NCBI GenBank assembly: GCA_029256325.1 | Contig: JAQSYD010000076.1 | Location: 1-64,000, forward strand | Reading direction: 5' to 3' | DNA length: 64,000 nucleotides | Source: Clostridia bacterium | GTDB lineage: Bacteria; Bacillota; Clostridia; Lutisporales; Lutisporaceae | Shown here: in pieces, positions 1 through 9,140 of the stretch | How positions within the stretch are numbered: position 1 is the stretch's first letter | Layout of the letters: every line of letters begins with the position of its first letter | Notes under the pieces: model-generated | What the model was told of the DNA's origin: nothing | Seen by the model: the letters and a program-made list of their open reading frames with translations, nothing else | Databases searched by the model: none | Translations under genes and position numbers: made by a program

Positions 1-1
1 T

Positions 2-1447
2 GAACTGATAGAAGCGGGACTTTCTCAAATTCCGGAAGACTGCACCTATGCCAAGGTAGTAAATGCAGTCCTTGAGGTTCATAGAAAAAACCCTGATGAT
101 TATAAATCTTGTCTTAAGTTCCTTCAGGATAATTGGGGTTATGACAAATATACAGGCGTATGTCATATCATTCCAAATGCCGGAGTATGTGTGCTTTCTA
201 TGCTTTATGGTAAAAGCTTTGCTCGCAGCATAGAAATCGCAACAATGTGCGGCTGGGATACCGATTGTAATGCCGGAAATGTGGGCACTATTATGGGCGT
301 TGCGGATGGTCTTAGGGGTATTGCACCACATTATCGCAATCCAATCAACGATAGTGTTGTGCTTTCTGGTGTCTCCGGCTATCTCAATATACTGGATATC
401 CCTACTTATACAAAAGAGCTTGCACTGCTTGGTTACCGTTTAGCGGGCGAAGAAGCGCCAGCGGATAATCTTCGACTATCCAACAAGATAGGATGTTCGC
501 TAAGGCATTCAACAGAACGCGCTTATAGAGGCAATGGTTCGGTAGAAATACTTTTTGACCGCATGTCCAGAGGACAAAAGTGCAAAATTTATTACAAACC
601 ATTCTATCGTCGAGAAGACTATGATGATGAGCGGTATATGCCTGTATTTTCTCCAACAGCCTATCCAGGACAAACTGTGTCCATGATGGTTTATGTTGAC
701 CGATATAGCGGGGAGAGTATAATCCTAAATCCATATGTACGCAATACCTCTACAAAACAGGATGTGCTGCTGGGTGGAACGGTGATAAAAGAGCCCGGAT
801 GGAGAAAGATTGAATTTATTATTCCAGAATTAGATGGCGCCATGGTGGATGAGATCGGACTGTTATTTGAAGCGAATTCTCCTGAAAAAAACAGAGACTT
901 CGGATGTTTATATATCGATGATTTCTCCATAACGGGCAAGGCAAGCTATACAATAGATATTTCAAAGCAGAAGAAGGAATTTGCTTCTATTACGACCTTT
1001 TCACATAACCACGGTGCGTGGGAGATGGAGAAGGGTGTCATGGAGGCTATGTGCCTTGAACATGCTGAGGCAATGACTGGTAATTATTATATGACAGATG
1101 TAAGAGTTATCGGAAAAATCATACCGCACACAGGCAAAAGTCATCTGATTTCCGTAAGGGTTCAGGGAACTCTGAGGGGTTATTACGGTGGATTCGTAGC
1201 TGACGGGGTAGCATTGTTTTGCAATAACAATGGGATGAAGCAACTGGCTGCATGTCCATTTGACTGGGAATATGAAAGAGAATATACTGTGGAAATAAAA
1301 GCACAGGGAGACCAGCTGACTTTTGCAGTAGACGGTAAACAGCTGCTGCAAGTGACGGATAACACCCATGCTTATGGAATGGCAGGCTATGCCATGTATG
1401 ATATCGGACGAAGCGGATTCGGCAATTTATCAATAGATGAACTTTAA
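2..1447 (+). CDS. ADP-ribosylglycohydrolase with C-terminal lectin-like domains (5' partial)
   Basis: The reading frame is open from base 2, so the N-terminus lies outside the window; 481 residues are visible. The motif GWDTDCNAGNVGTIMG (bases about 248-295) matches the C-terminal metal-binding helix of the DraG/ADP-ribosylglycohydrolase fold, where paired Asp residues bind Mg2+. After that domain come about 300 further residues: a galactose-binding-like beta region (ending near YIDDFSITG) and a concanavalin/LamG-like region (near DGVALFCNN and AGYAMYDIG). The family hydrolyses N- or O-glycosidic bonds of ADP-ribose; the added carbohydrate-binding modules suggest a glycoside-like substrate, which is inference. 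It lies 15 bp before a second family member and a ribokinase-type gene, so the three are likely co-transcribed. Confidence 0.8.
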   Translation, partial: ELIEAGLSQIPEDCTYAKVVNAVLEVHRKNPDDYKSCLKFLQDNWGYDKYTGVCHIIPNAGVCVLSMLYGKSFARSIEIATMCGWDTDCNAGNVGTIMGVADGLRGIAPHYRNPINDSVVLSGVSGYLNILDIPTYTKELALLGYRLAGEEAPADNLRLSNKIGCSLRHSTERAYRGNGSVEILFDRMSRGQKCKIYYKPFYRREDYDDERYMPVFSPTAYPGQTVSMMVYVDRYSGESIILNPYVRNTSTKQDVLLGGTVIKEPGWRKIEFIIPELDGAMVDEIGLLFEANSPEKNRDFGCLYIDDFSITGKASYTIDISKQKKEFASITTFSHNHGAWEMEKGVMEAMCLEHAEAMTGNYYMTDVRVIGKIIPHTGKSHLISVRVQGTLRGYYGGFVADGVALFCNNNGMKQLAACPFDWEYEREYTVEIKAQGDQLTFAVDGKQLLQVTDNTHAYGMAGYAMYDIGRSGFGNLSIDEL

Positions 1448-1462
1448 TGAAGGAGGACAAGT

Positions 1463-2446
1463 ATGATTACAGCAGCTGATTTAAAAGCAAATAAAGGCTT
1501 TGCAAGGAACAAGGCGGTTGGATGTATCTGCGGTCTTGCCATTGGGGATTCCTTTGGCGATGCATCTAGAATGCAAAGCAACCGCGAAAACTATGGTATT
1601 ACTACAGATTTTAATAGTGGTGCCTCCTGGAGCACTGATGACACGGAGTTTGCATTGCTGACAGCAAAAACGTTGATAGGTTGTAAGGGCAAATTGACAA
1701 CGGAGGATGTTGTCAAGGCGTGGTTTGAAGATGTGGTCGTTCAAGACGAGTATAAACGAGGAGGGGCCAGTGAAGTTTCTGCTGCCAATAACCTTCGACG
1801 TGGAATACGCCCGCCAGAGTCTGGCAAGTACAGTACTTTCCATATGAGTGATGGTTCTGCCATGCGTATCGGACCGGTAGGAATTATTTGTGCAGGTGAC
1901 CCTGAACGTGCGGCTGCCATGGCAGAGATAGATGCTGCTATCAGTCATTATGCAGATGGTATATGGGGGGCACAGGCTGTTGCTGCTGCTGTTTCCATTG
2001 CAATGGTTGACGGTACGATAGAAGAAATAATAGATGCTGCAATGAAGGTTATTCCTCAAGATTCATGGCTTTATGCATCGATGAATACAGCCTTTGAAAT
2101 TGTTGAGAAGGCAAACGGCTCTATCCTTGATGCCTGGATGCCATTGCATGACGCGTTGCGTGCAAGTACATGGGCGACTACTGCTGAAGCGATTCCCTCT
2201 GCCTTCGCTTGTCTGAAAATGGCACATAGTGATTTTAAAAAAGGTGTGATTTTGGCCGGGAATTTCGCACGCGATGCAGATACAATCGGTGCTGTTGCAG
2301 GAGCTATACTTGGTGCAAAATATGGAGTGAACGCAATACCTACTCACTGGGTGGAAAAGACACGCTTCCCATCAGGAACATGTCTCACATTTACCAAGGG
2401 CATTGATTTGATAAAGATAGGGGAACAACTTGCGGATTTAATATAA
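1463..2446 (+). CDS. ADP-ribosylglycohydrolase family protein
   Basis: 327 residues, typical length for a single-domain ADP-ribosylglycohydrolase. The N-terminal GLAIGDSFGDASR and WSTDDTEFALLTA motifs and the C-terminal ARDADTIGAVAGAILGA motif are the Thr-Asp-Asp and Asp-x-Asp sites that hold two divalent metals in this fold. The start follows AAGGAGG at good spacing. It is a paralogue of the upstream gene but lacks its lectin-like tail. The stop is 16 bp before the ribokinase-type gene, supporting an operon that would release and phosphorylate a ribosyl unit. The true substrate (ADP-ribosyl protein, ADP-ribose, or a ribosylated nucleoside) cannot be read from the sequence. Confidence 0.88.
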   Translation: MITAADLKANKGFARNKAVGCICGLAIGDSFGDASRMQSNRENYGITTDFNSGASWSTDDTEFALLTAKTLIGCKGKLTTEDVVKAWFEDVVVQDEYKRGGASEVSAANNLRRGIRPPESGKYSTFHMSDGSAMRIGPVGIICAGDPERAAAMAEIDAAISHYADGIWGAQAVAAAVSIAMVDGTIEEIIDAAMKVIPQDSWLYASMNTAFEIVEKANGSILDAWMPLHDALRASTWATTAEAIPSAFACLKMAHSDFKKGVILAGNFARDADTIGAVAGAILGAKYGVNAIPTHWVEKTRFPSGTCLTFTKGIDLIKIGEQLADLI

Positions 2447-2462
2447 GTTGAGGTGGCTTTCA

Positions 2463-3362
2463 ATGAGAATATTGAATTTTGGTTCGCTGAACGTGGACTA
2501 TATATATGAGGTAGAACACTTTGTCTTACCTGGTGAAACGATTTCCTCTGATCATTTAACAATTACTACCGGCGGTAAAGGGCTAAATCAATCTATTGCA
2601 CTATCAAAAGCTGGACTAACACCCTTTCATGCAGGTGCTATAGGAAAGGCTGATGAGGGGATGCTGAAGGGTTTGCTTGATAGTAATGGTGTAAATACAG
2701 AATTCGTTGAGATGCATACTGATCCAAGCGGTCATGCCATAATACAGGTAGATAAACATGGCCAAAACTGTATTATACTTTTTGGAGGAGCTAACCAGCA
2801 GATCGATGAAGAGTTTGTTGATAAGGTGCTGGAGAATTTCAACGAAGACGATATCATCTTATTGCAAAATGAAATCTCATCCATTGCATATATTATGCAG
2901 AAAGCTTACCTAAAGGGGATGAAAATTTACTTTAACCCTTCTCCTGCAAGCATAAAGCTATATGAGTATCCAATGCATTATGTTGATACCATTATTCTTA
3001 ATGAAGTTGAAGGGGAGCAATTGACAGGGGAAAGCAATATTGACAATATTTTAGATTCATTACTTAAAAAATACCCTGAAATAAAAGTTGTGCTGACTCT
3101 TGGTGAAGACGGGGTCGCATATGCGGATAAACATAGATGTGAATATTGTGGGATTTACGAGAGTTCGGTTATCGATACGACTGCGGCAGGTGATACCTTT
3201 ACGGGATACTTTATCAGTTGTATTGTTAAAGGGATGGATATAAAGAATTCATTAAAATTTGCATCTGCTGCTGCTGCCATTGCTGTTTCAAAATTAGGAG
3301 CTGCTTGCTCAATACCCTCCCTAAAAGAAGTAGAAGAATTTATAATAAAGTTTAATAGATAA
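2463..3362 (+). CDS. PfkB/ribokinase family sugar kinase
   Basis: 299 residues from the ATG at 2463, which follows GAGGTGG; an in-frame TTG 15 bases upstream is less likely. PfkB signature 1 is seen as TTGGKGLNQSIALSKAG near the N-terminus and signature 2 as DTTAAGDTFTGYF near the C-terminus, where the Asp is the catalytic base and GAGD-like turn forms the anion hole. Family members phosphorylate ribose, adenosine, fructose or related sugars using ATP. Placement behind two ADP-ribosylglycohydrolases makes ribose or a ribosyl product the most economical substrate (inference). A hairpin after the stop ends the unit. Confidence 0.87.
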   Translation: MRILNFGSLNVDYIYEVEHFVLPGETISSDHLTITTGGKGLNQSIALSKAGLTPFHAGAIGKADEGMLKGLLDSNGVNTEFVEMHTDPSGHAIIQVDKHGQNCIILFGGANQQIDEEFVDKVLENFNEDDIILLQNEISSIAYIMQKAYLKGMKIYFNPSPASIKLYEYPMHYVDTIILNEVEGEQLTGESNIDNILDSLLKKYPEIKVVLTLGEDGVAYADKHRCEYCGIYESSVIDTTAAGDTFTGYFISCIVKGMDIKNSLKFASAAAAIAVSKLGAACSIPSLKEVEEFIIKFNR

Positions 3363-3376
3363 AAACTCTATCATAG

Positions 3377-3420
3377 AACTCCCGGTAGTCATAACAAAAT
3401 GACAGCCTGGAGTTTTATTT
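3377..3420 (+). terminator. Rho-independent terminator of the ADP-ribosylglycohydrolase/kinase operon
   Basis: Inverted arms AACTCC (3377) and GGAGTT (to 3414), with an inner GTCAT/ATGAC pairing, followed by a T-rich tract. It lies directly after the kinase stop codon. Confidence 0.65.
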
Positions 3421-3573
3421 TACGCAAAAAAATTATAGGAGGAACTTCAGTCATAGCTAGGAAAAGAGCTTATATATACATGTATTGATATGGAGCTGAC
3501 AGCACTTTAGAAACGTTTTTAATCATTTTCTAATCTTTTATTAATTTCCTCTTAATTACTAGACTTTACAATA

Positions 3574-3642
3574 ATAAGGGTAAGCTTTTTACCCTTATAC
3601 TGGATACATGGCAATTACAAGGTCTGTAAATAGGGGTATAAT
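3574..3642 (+). promoter_or_regulatory. Hairpin and possible promoter ahead of the two-component operon
   Basis: The 350-base gap 3363-3712 holds the terminator above, then a perfect 9-bp inverted repeat (ATAAGGGTA at 3574, TACCCTTAT to 3598), then TTACAA (3615) spaced 16 bases from TATAAT (3637-3642). The hairpin just upstream of the -35 could be an operator for the response regulator; this is inference. The -35 is weak. Confidence 0.35.
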
Positions 3643-3712
3643 CTATATATAATGAAATTATAGGGATGGCCGGGTGTCATCTCTCCTATGCATACAAGGA
3701 GGAAATTATAAA

Positions 3713-4396
3713 ATGGCACAAAAGATTCTAATCGTTGAGGATGAGATAAAGATTGCACGTTTTCTTGAATTGGAACTTGGGCATGAAGGCTATATTGTGG
3801 AACAAGCAAATGATGGAAAAGAAGGCTTAAACAAAGCACTGAACAATCAATATGATTTGGTTGTACTGGATATTATGCTGCCTTTTGTAAATGGTATAGA
3901 AGTACTTAGAAAGATACGCCAAAACTCTGAAGTGCCGGTTATATTGCTAACTGCGAAGGATGAAGTAATGGATAAGGTAATCGGTCTTGATATGGGTGCG
4001 GATGATTATATCACAAAGCCCTTTGCGATTGAAGAACTTCTCGCTAGAATAAGAACTGCTTTGAAAAGAAAGAGCCAAAGAGTAGAGACCTCAAAGGCTA
4101 TGCAGGTTGGCCATCTGAAGCTGGATATGGACAGCTATTCAGTTGCATTTAAGGATGAACTGATAGAACTGACCAAAAGGGAGTTTGATTTACTCAGACA
4201 CCTTGTGCAGAATAAGAATATTGTATTGACGAGAGATAGGCTGCTGGAAGAAGTGTGGGGCTTTGATTATATTGGAGACACCAATATTGTAGATGTCTAT
4301 ATTAGATATTTACGAAGCAAGATAGATGACAAATATAATATAAAACTCATTCACACCATTAGAGGGGTGGGATATATAATAAAAGATGAAGATTAG
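3713..4396 (+). CDS. OmpR/PhoB-family response regulator
   Basis: 227 residues from the ATG at 3713, 9 bases after AAGGAGG; the reading frame is open further upstream but has no ribosome site there. The receiver domain (1-120) shows the acidic pair E9-D10, the phospho-acceptor D53 in VVLDIMLP, and K102 in ITKPF. The C-terminal winged-helix domain (about 130-227) contains ELTKREFDLLRHL and the recognition region IVDVYIRYLRSKI, ending GVGYII, as in PhoB-type regulators. It overlaps the histidine kinase start by 11 bases, so the pair is translationally coupled. The regulon is unknown; candidate targets are nearby genes or its own hairpin-bearing promoter. Confidence 0.93.
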   Translation: MAQKILIVEDEIKIARFLELELGHEGYIVEQANDGKEGLNKALNNQYDLVVLDIMLPFVNGIEVLRKIRQNSEVPVILLTAKDEVMDKVIGLDMGADDYITKPFAIEELLARIRTALKRKSQRVETSKAMQVGHLKLDMDSYSVAFKDELIELTKREFDLLRHLVQNKNIVLTRDRLLEEVWGFDYIGDTNIVDVYIRYLRSKIDDKYNIKLIHTIRGVGYIIKDED

Positions 4397-5936
4397 ACGC
4401 ATATTCCACATACTATATAAAGACTTGCTAAGACCTTTGTTCTTACTTCCCTTTCTTTTATTGAAGGCGATTTGGAACATGTGTAGAGCAATATATGAGA
4501 GATTAATTAGAAAACTGCGTTTTTCTGTAACCTTTCGGATAACATCCATGTATGCTTTTGTTATTACACTGATTTTAGGCGTGCTTACTATGGGCATTCT
4601 AGCAAGCGGCTTGGCATATATGATGAAAAGCGAAAGTGATGATCTTCAAAGAGACTTTGTTCTGATAGCTGACTATATGAATAAAGAGCAAGGTATTCCT
4701 GAGAATAATATCAGTCAGCTGTCCAAGCTAAGCGATACATCTATTTCTGTCTTTGACGAGAGGCATAAGCTGCTGTTCACAACAGAACAAGATTCTGATG
4801 CAGCTGTGTTTGTGGACCGCTATGAAAATCACGTCAATGTTGTAGAGTATACTGGCACAAACAGAATGCTGATTGCGAACCCTGTCAGTCCCAATAATAA
4901 GCTGCCGCAGGAAATTTTCAACGAGTATGGCTTTGCTTTGGTATTGAATGATAAGGTAGGAGAGGGTTCAAGCCTTAAATACGTGCAGATTATTGATAAA
5001 CTAACGCAAGAAACTGCTTATGCCGGAATATTTGTTATTACACTTTTGGCATCTGAGGTGTTTTTCATCATAGTGATTGTGATAATAGGTGTCATGGCCA
5101 GTAAAAGGTTATTAAGACCGATTAAGCAAATGACGGATGCTGTGAATAATGTGACGATCAACCAATTGGACATGAGGCTTGATATTACAGGCTCGCAAAA
5201 TGAGTTCAAGGATCTTGCAGGTACCTTCAACAATATGCTGGACAGACTGCAAAGCTCCTATGAGATGCAAAATCAATTTGTATCGGATGCATCCCATGAA
5301 CTTCGGACACCCATATCTGTTATACAAGGCTATGTCAATTTATTGGATCGCTGGGGCAAAAATGACAATAAGGTTCTTGAAGAGTCCATCACTGCAATAA
5401 AGTCAGAAGCGGAAGATATGAAAAACTTAATAGAAAACTTGTTGTTTTTGGCTCGGGGGGATAAGGATGTCCAAAAGGTTGAAAAGAAAGATTTTAATAT
5501 AAATGAGCTTATTGATGAAATCATTAGAGAAACCAAATTGATAGATGATAACCATGAAATTATATGTAAGAGAAATGAAGGTATAAGTATTTATGCAGAT
5601 TACAGTTTAATTAAGGAAGCAATACGAATTTTTGTAGATAACAGCTTGAAGTACACACCTGAAGGAGGAAGCATAGAGCTGCAATGCTACTCTCAAAATA
5701 ACAATGCAGTTATCACCGTTGAAGATACCGGCAGAGGAATTCCAAGGGAGGACTTGCCTCATGTTTTTGAGCGCTTTTATAGAGCTGATAAATCCAGGAC
5801 CAAGCAGACCGGAGGAACCGGATTGGGAATGGCAATTGCTAAATGGATTGTATTAAGACATGGCGGCACCATAAAGGTGCAGAGTGAGATCAATATAGGA
5901 ACAAAGATTGAATTTACAATACCCGCAAAAATTTAA
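4386..5936 (+). CDS. Membrane sensor histidine kinase
   Basis: 516 residues. A basic N-terminal stretch with a hydrophobic patch (about 15-30) precedes transmembrane helix 1 (about 53-79), an external sensor region (80-210), transmembrane helix 2 (about 212-238), HAMP (238-290), and a HisKA domain with phospho-acceptor H304 in SDASHELRTPI. The ATPase domain has the N box around N419 (FVDNSLKYTP), the G1 box VEDTGRGIP (445-453), and G2 GGTGLGMAIAK. The layout resembles ArlS-type kinases of Firmicutes. The signal is not readable. It partners the response regulator overlapping its start, and a strong terminator follows. Confidence 0.93.
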   Translation: MKIRRIFHILYKDLLRPLFLLPFLLLKAIWNMCRAIYERLIRKLRFSVTFRITSMYAFVITLILGVLTMGILASGLAYMMKSESDDLQRDFVLIADYMNKEQGIPENNISQLSKLSDTSISVFDERHKLLFTTEQDSDAAVFVDRYENHVNVVEYTGTNRMLIANPVSPNNKLPQEIFNEYGFALVLNDKVGEGSSLKYVQIIDKLTQETAYAGIFVITLLASEVFFIIVIVIIGVMASKRLLRPIKQMTDAVNNVTINQLDMRLDITGSQNEFKDLAGTFNNMLDRLQSSYEMQNQFVSDASHELRTPISVIQGYVNLLDRWGKNDNKVLEESITAIKSEAEDMKNLIENLLFLARGDKDVQKVEKKDFNINELIDEIIRETKLIDDNHEIICKRNEGISIYADYSLIKEAIRIFVDNSLKYTPEGGSIELQCYSQNNNAVITVEDTGRGIPREDLPHVFERFYRADKSRTKQTGGTGLGMAIAKWIVLRHGGTIKVQSEINIGTKIEFTIPAKI

Positions 5937-5956
5937 TACGGATAGGAGTCCATATC

Positions 5957-5990
5957 AAAAACGATAGCTTTTTAAGTTATCGTTTTTTTT
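5957..5990 (+). terminator. Rho-independent terminator after the histidine kinase
   Basis: 14-bp stem (5957-5970 with 5974-5987, one G-U pair) around a TTT loop, continuing into a run of T residues. Confidence 0.85.
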
Positions 5991-6104
5991 ATTTCTAATC
6001 AAATTTTAAGAATTTCTTAAAAAAGTTGTAAGAATGAAGGACTATACTAAATTTGAACGTCATAAAGAATACTTGCTTTTATATGGGGGTTTAGAAATAC
6101 ATGA

Positions 6105-6533
6105 ATGATCAATAGAGTCAACCCTGATAATCCCTTCTCGGGTGGATTTGTAGAAGAAAGCCTATATGAGGGTGTTTATAAAAAGTTCTCAAGCTGTGAG
6201 TGCATGATCTATAAAGTGAGGGTAACTTCTGAGCAATACAGTTCACTACAGGAACAGGTAGATGAATTTATAAAGAATAAGGACAATCTGCGCTATAACT
6301 TTTTAGGCTTATTCGGAGCTTTGTTTAATAAACCTCTTGGAAGGAAAAAGCATTATTTCTGTTCACAGTTTGTTTCTGAGATTTTAATTGAAAGCAAGGT
6401 TTTCCAATGTGATAAATCACCTGAGCTTATAAAAACAAATGAACTGTTTTCTATTCATAATAAAGAAATCATATATCAGGGATTTCTGGTGGAAAACAAT
6501 CAAGCAACATTTTTACACGCGGTTGAAGGATAA
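6105..6533 (+). pseudogene. N-terminally truncated YiiX/papain-like cysteine peptidase family protein
   Basis: 142 residues. NPDNPFSGGFVEES followed later by HYFCSQFVSEIL matches the middle and C-terminal parts of a clostridial family related to YiiX-type permuted papain-like amidases. From memory, family members start about 40-50 residues earlier with a segment that carries a conserved histidine just before the NPF-GGFV motif. Here the codon before the ATG is a stop (TGA, 6102-6104) and no upstream frame supplies that segment. The nearest purine-rich site (GGGGG, 6085) is 15 bases from this ATG. I read it as a 5'-deleted remnant; it may still be translated, since the next gene starts 10 bases after it. 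Confidence 0.55.
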
Positions 6534-6543
6534 GGAGAACATA

Positions 6544-7254
6544 ATGGACAAAGGAAAAATAACACAACTTTTTATTAAAGTATGTATACTATTACTGTTT
6601 GCAGCGGCTATCACATTTGTTGGCATAAAATATGCACCTCAAATAATTTATTTGGCGACAAATCCCAGTGACTTGAAAAGCTTGCTGGCATCCTATGGAA
6701 GTACTGGGATCGTCATCTTTATATTGATTCAGATTATCCAAGTTATCATTGCTTTTTTACCCGGTGATGTAACACAGCTTGCAGGAGGATACATCTATGG
6801 TACAATTTTAGGAACTTTATATTCTACCATTGGAATCACCTTAGGATCGGTTATTGTTTTTTTTACAGCAAGGTTTCTTGGGTATTCACTTTTAAATCTA
6901 TTTATATCAAAAGAGCTGTTTGAAAAATTTAGTTTTCTCATGAACAGTCCTAAATCTGAAATGGCAATGTTTATTATTTTTCTTATCCCGGGCATGCCAA
7001 AGGATTTCTTAAGCTATATTGCAGGAATAACGCCGATAAAACCCATGACCTTCTTCGTAATAACATCTGTGGCAAGGTTTCCTGCACTGTTTGTTTCAAC
7101 TTATATTGGAGCCAATTTACAGCAGGGCAACTTGACAGCTGTAATCATTGCAACGGCGATATCATGCATATTATTAGTGGCAGGCTTCCTTATGAAGGAG
7201 AGAATATTGACCTTTCTTCATGGGAATAACAGCAAGAAAGTTGATAATTTATAA
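6544..7254 (+). CDS. TVP38/TMEM64 (VTT domain) membrane protein
   Basis: 236 residues from the ATG at 6544, preceded by AAGGAG; the frame is open further upstream but overlaps the previous gene. The protein is hydrophobic, with about six membrane segments. The VTT (SNARE-associated) core is visible as FLPGDVTQLAGGYIYG, followed by a Gly-rich helix and a second re-entrant region near IPGMPKDFLSYIAG. Relatives in the DedA/VTT superfamily are implicated in lipid or ion transport and membrane homeostasis; a specific substrate is not inferable. It is 10 bp from the truncated gene before it and is followed by a terminator. Confidence 0.85.
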   Translation: MDKGKITQLFIKVCILLLFAAAITFVGIKYAPQIIYLATNPSDLKSLLASYGSTGIVIFILIQIIQVIIAFLPGDVTQLAGGYIYGTILGTLYSTIGITLGSVIVFFTARFLGYSLLNLFISKELFEKFSFLMNSPKSEMAMFIIFLIPGMPKDFLSYIAGITPIKPMTFFVITSVARFPALFVSTYIGANLQQGNLTAVIIATAISCILLVAGFLMKERILTFLHGNNSKKVDNL

Positions 7255-7329
7255 AATGATCGGAACCTTTTTAGATTAAGCTGCGTCAAACCGTATAAAT
7301 GACAAAGTTTTCTCATAACCCCATTATCT

Positions 7330-7373
7330 AAAGACTCTTAAGTATGTATAAATATAGCTTAAGGGTCTTTTGT
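7330..7373 (+). terminator. Rho-independent terminator after the VTT protein
   Basis: 13-bp stem (AAAGACTCTTAAG at 7330-7342 with CTTAAGGGTCTTT at 7358-7370, one G-U pair) followed by T residues. The remaining gap up to 7516 shows only the next gene's GAAGGAG site. Confidence 0.75.
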
Positions 7374-7516
7374 CATCATTGACAGTGGGTGTTTAAATGG
7401 CAGTTCTTGGGTATATACTGATAATGCTATAGTTGTAATAAAAGGAGTCCTTCCTGTATAAAGATTAACTACAAATATGATAGAATTGCAATAAGAACAC
7501 TTGAAGGAGATCATGA

Positions 7517-8308
7517 ATGACCACTCAAATATTGATAGTTCTTCTACTTAATTTCATAATAACCTTGATTGGCACCTTGGCTTATGCTGTGAGGCTGGTA
7601 GGCGTTAAAACAGGCAGAGTAGCAGTTTCTTTTGCTCTATTCAATATATTAGCCTTAGTATCGCGAACTGCCAACACTTTGCAAGTTCCCCTGCTGACAA
7701 AGTATGTTGAAAAAAACCCATTTTCAGAAAAGCTGATTGGACTTTTTAATCTAATTATACTGACTGCTGTTATCGCATCTATTGTAGGTGCTTTTATGAT
7801 ACCTTTTTTTCAGAGGATATTCTATAAAGCAGTAGAGGCATTTTCGATAAATCGGTCCGTATCTAAGCTTGTATTGCACAGCTTTTCAAAATCCGGAATC
7901 AGATATATTAAAGATAGTATGAGGGTACCCTCCAAATTGAGTTTGGGTGCATTTAATTTGAGCAAGCTGCCACTAAAGCTTATGTTCCTGAATACGGTGT
8001 CAGTAACTTTGCTTACAGTAGGTGCCCTGGCACCTATTTATGCAGGAAGTCTCGAACCGGAGCTGAGAGCAACTTGCATAACACTAAGTGCCATATTAAA
8101 CGGCTTTGCAGTCATTGTAATGGCAGTTTTTATAGATCCTCATCTGTCTATCATGACAGACGATGTTATAGACGGTAAATGCAGTGTAGCTGAGTTTAAT
8201 AATTGTGTAGTCGGTATGGTCATAACAAAGGTTCTTGGGACAGCACTTTCCTTTGCAGTGTTGGTACCTGCTTCTTATTTGATTGTGATGGTTGCAAGAT
8301 ATATCTAG
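7517..8308 (+). CDS. amj: Lipid II flippase Amj family protein
   Basis: 263 residues, all membrane: about six to seven helices. The opening (LIGTLAYAVRLVGVKTGR, then ALFNILALVSRTANTLQ) is characteristic of Amj (YdaH in Bacillus subtilis), the alternative lipid II flippase that can substitute for MurJ in peptidoglycan synthesis. Length matches the family. GAAGGAG precedes the ATG. It stands alone between two terminator-bounded units; in B. subtilis amj is under cell-envelope stress control, but no such promoter is recognisable here. Assignment is by remembered family sequence, not by a search. Confidence 0.85.
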   Translation: MTTQILIVLLLNFIITLIGTLAYAVRLVGVKTGRVAVSFALFNILALVSRTANTLQVPLLTKYVEKNPFSEKLIGLFNLIILTAVIASIVGAFMIPFFQRIFYKAVEAFSINRSVSKLVLHSFSKSGIRYIKDSMRVPSKLSLGAFNLSKLPLKLMFLNTVSVTLLTVGALAPIYAGSLEPELRATCITLSAILNGFAVIVMAVFIDPHLSIMTDDVIDGKCSVAEFNNCVVGMVITKVLGTALSFAVLVPASYLIVMVARYI

Positions 8309-8418
8309 ATATTAAAGTAAAAATACTGCTGGAAAATAGAATAATACGTCTAAATGTTGTAAAGTAGAGGATAATATAATATAATAAAACCGAATATTTA
8401 TTAATAAGGAGAAACACG

Positions 8419-8919
8419 ATGAGTCTTTTTGAAACATGGAGAAGTACAGCATATAAAGAAGATGATGAACAGAATCAGAAAAAATTCTGGGAAAACTATT
8501 TTACAGTTGAAGAATCAATATATGAGAAACTGCTAGTAAACCCATCACAGCCTGCAACAGGCACAATTAAGGATTTAGCAGAGCAATTTGAAACTGATTC
8601 CTTAACTTTTATGGGTTTTCTTGATGGTATCAACGACAGCTTAAAGAAGTCTTTAGAGCTGGAGGAGCTGAACGAAGAAAGCAGCATAACCTTAGATATA
8701 GATTTAGAAAAGCTATATTATAATATGTTGGCTGCTAAGGCTGAATGGTTGTATAGCTTACCTCAATGGGATGAATTGCTTACTGAGGAAAAAAGAAAAG
8801 AGATTACAAAGGAACAAAGGCTTGCAGGTACAATTGTTAAGGAAAAGGAACCTGGAAGAAACGATCCTTGCCCATGCGGCAGCGGTAAGAAATATAAAAA
8901 GTGCTGTGGCGCTAACTAG
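8419..8919 (+). CDS. SEC-C metal-binding domain protein
   Basis: 166 residues, acidic and helical, ending in the SEC-C motif [18 protein letters not shown], the Zn-binding tail also found on SecA and YecA. The N-terminal 140 residues have no motif I recognise. The ATG follows AAGGAG. The SEC-C tail commonly mediates contact with SecB or the ribosome, but a role for this small stand-alone protein is unknown. A strong terminator follows, so it is monocistronic. Confidence 0.85.
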   Translation: MSLFETWRSTAYKEDDEQNQKKFWENYFTVEESIYEKLLVNPSQPATGTIKDLAEQFETDSLTFMGFLDGINDSLKKSLELEELNEESSITLDIDLEKLYYNMLAAKAEWLYSLPQWDELLTEEKRKEITKEQRLAGTIVKEKEPGRNDPCPCGSGKKYKKCCGAN

Positions 8920-8925
8920 ATATGC

Positions 8926-8960
8926 AAAAGCACGGAGTCTCTATGACGCCGTGCTTTTAC
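8926..8960 (+). terminator. Rho-independent terminator after the SEC-C gene
   Basis: 10-bp perfect stem AAAAGCACGG (8926-8935) / CCGTGCTTTT (8949-8958) with the T-run forming its 3' arm. Confidence 0.8.
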
Positions 8961-9140
8961 TAATGGGAGACAGATAAGTGAATATAGGGTAGAGATCATC
9001 TTCTGTTGATCGGGAGGGTTGTACCTTCTTCCCACTTCTATACTATGTACATGCACTCATAAGGTGACATAAAAAATTTTCTGAGTATTAATTTTTGTGA
9101 TGGAAAAAATATATTAAATCAAAAAAGAAAGGAAAGAAGT

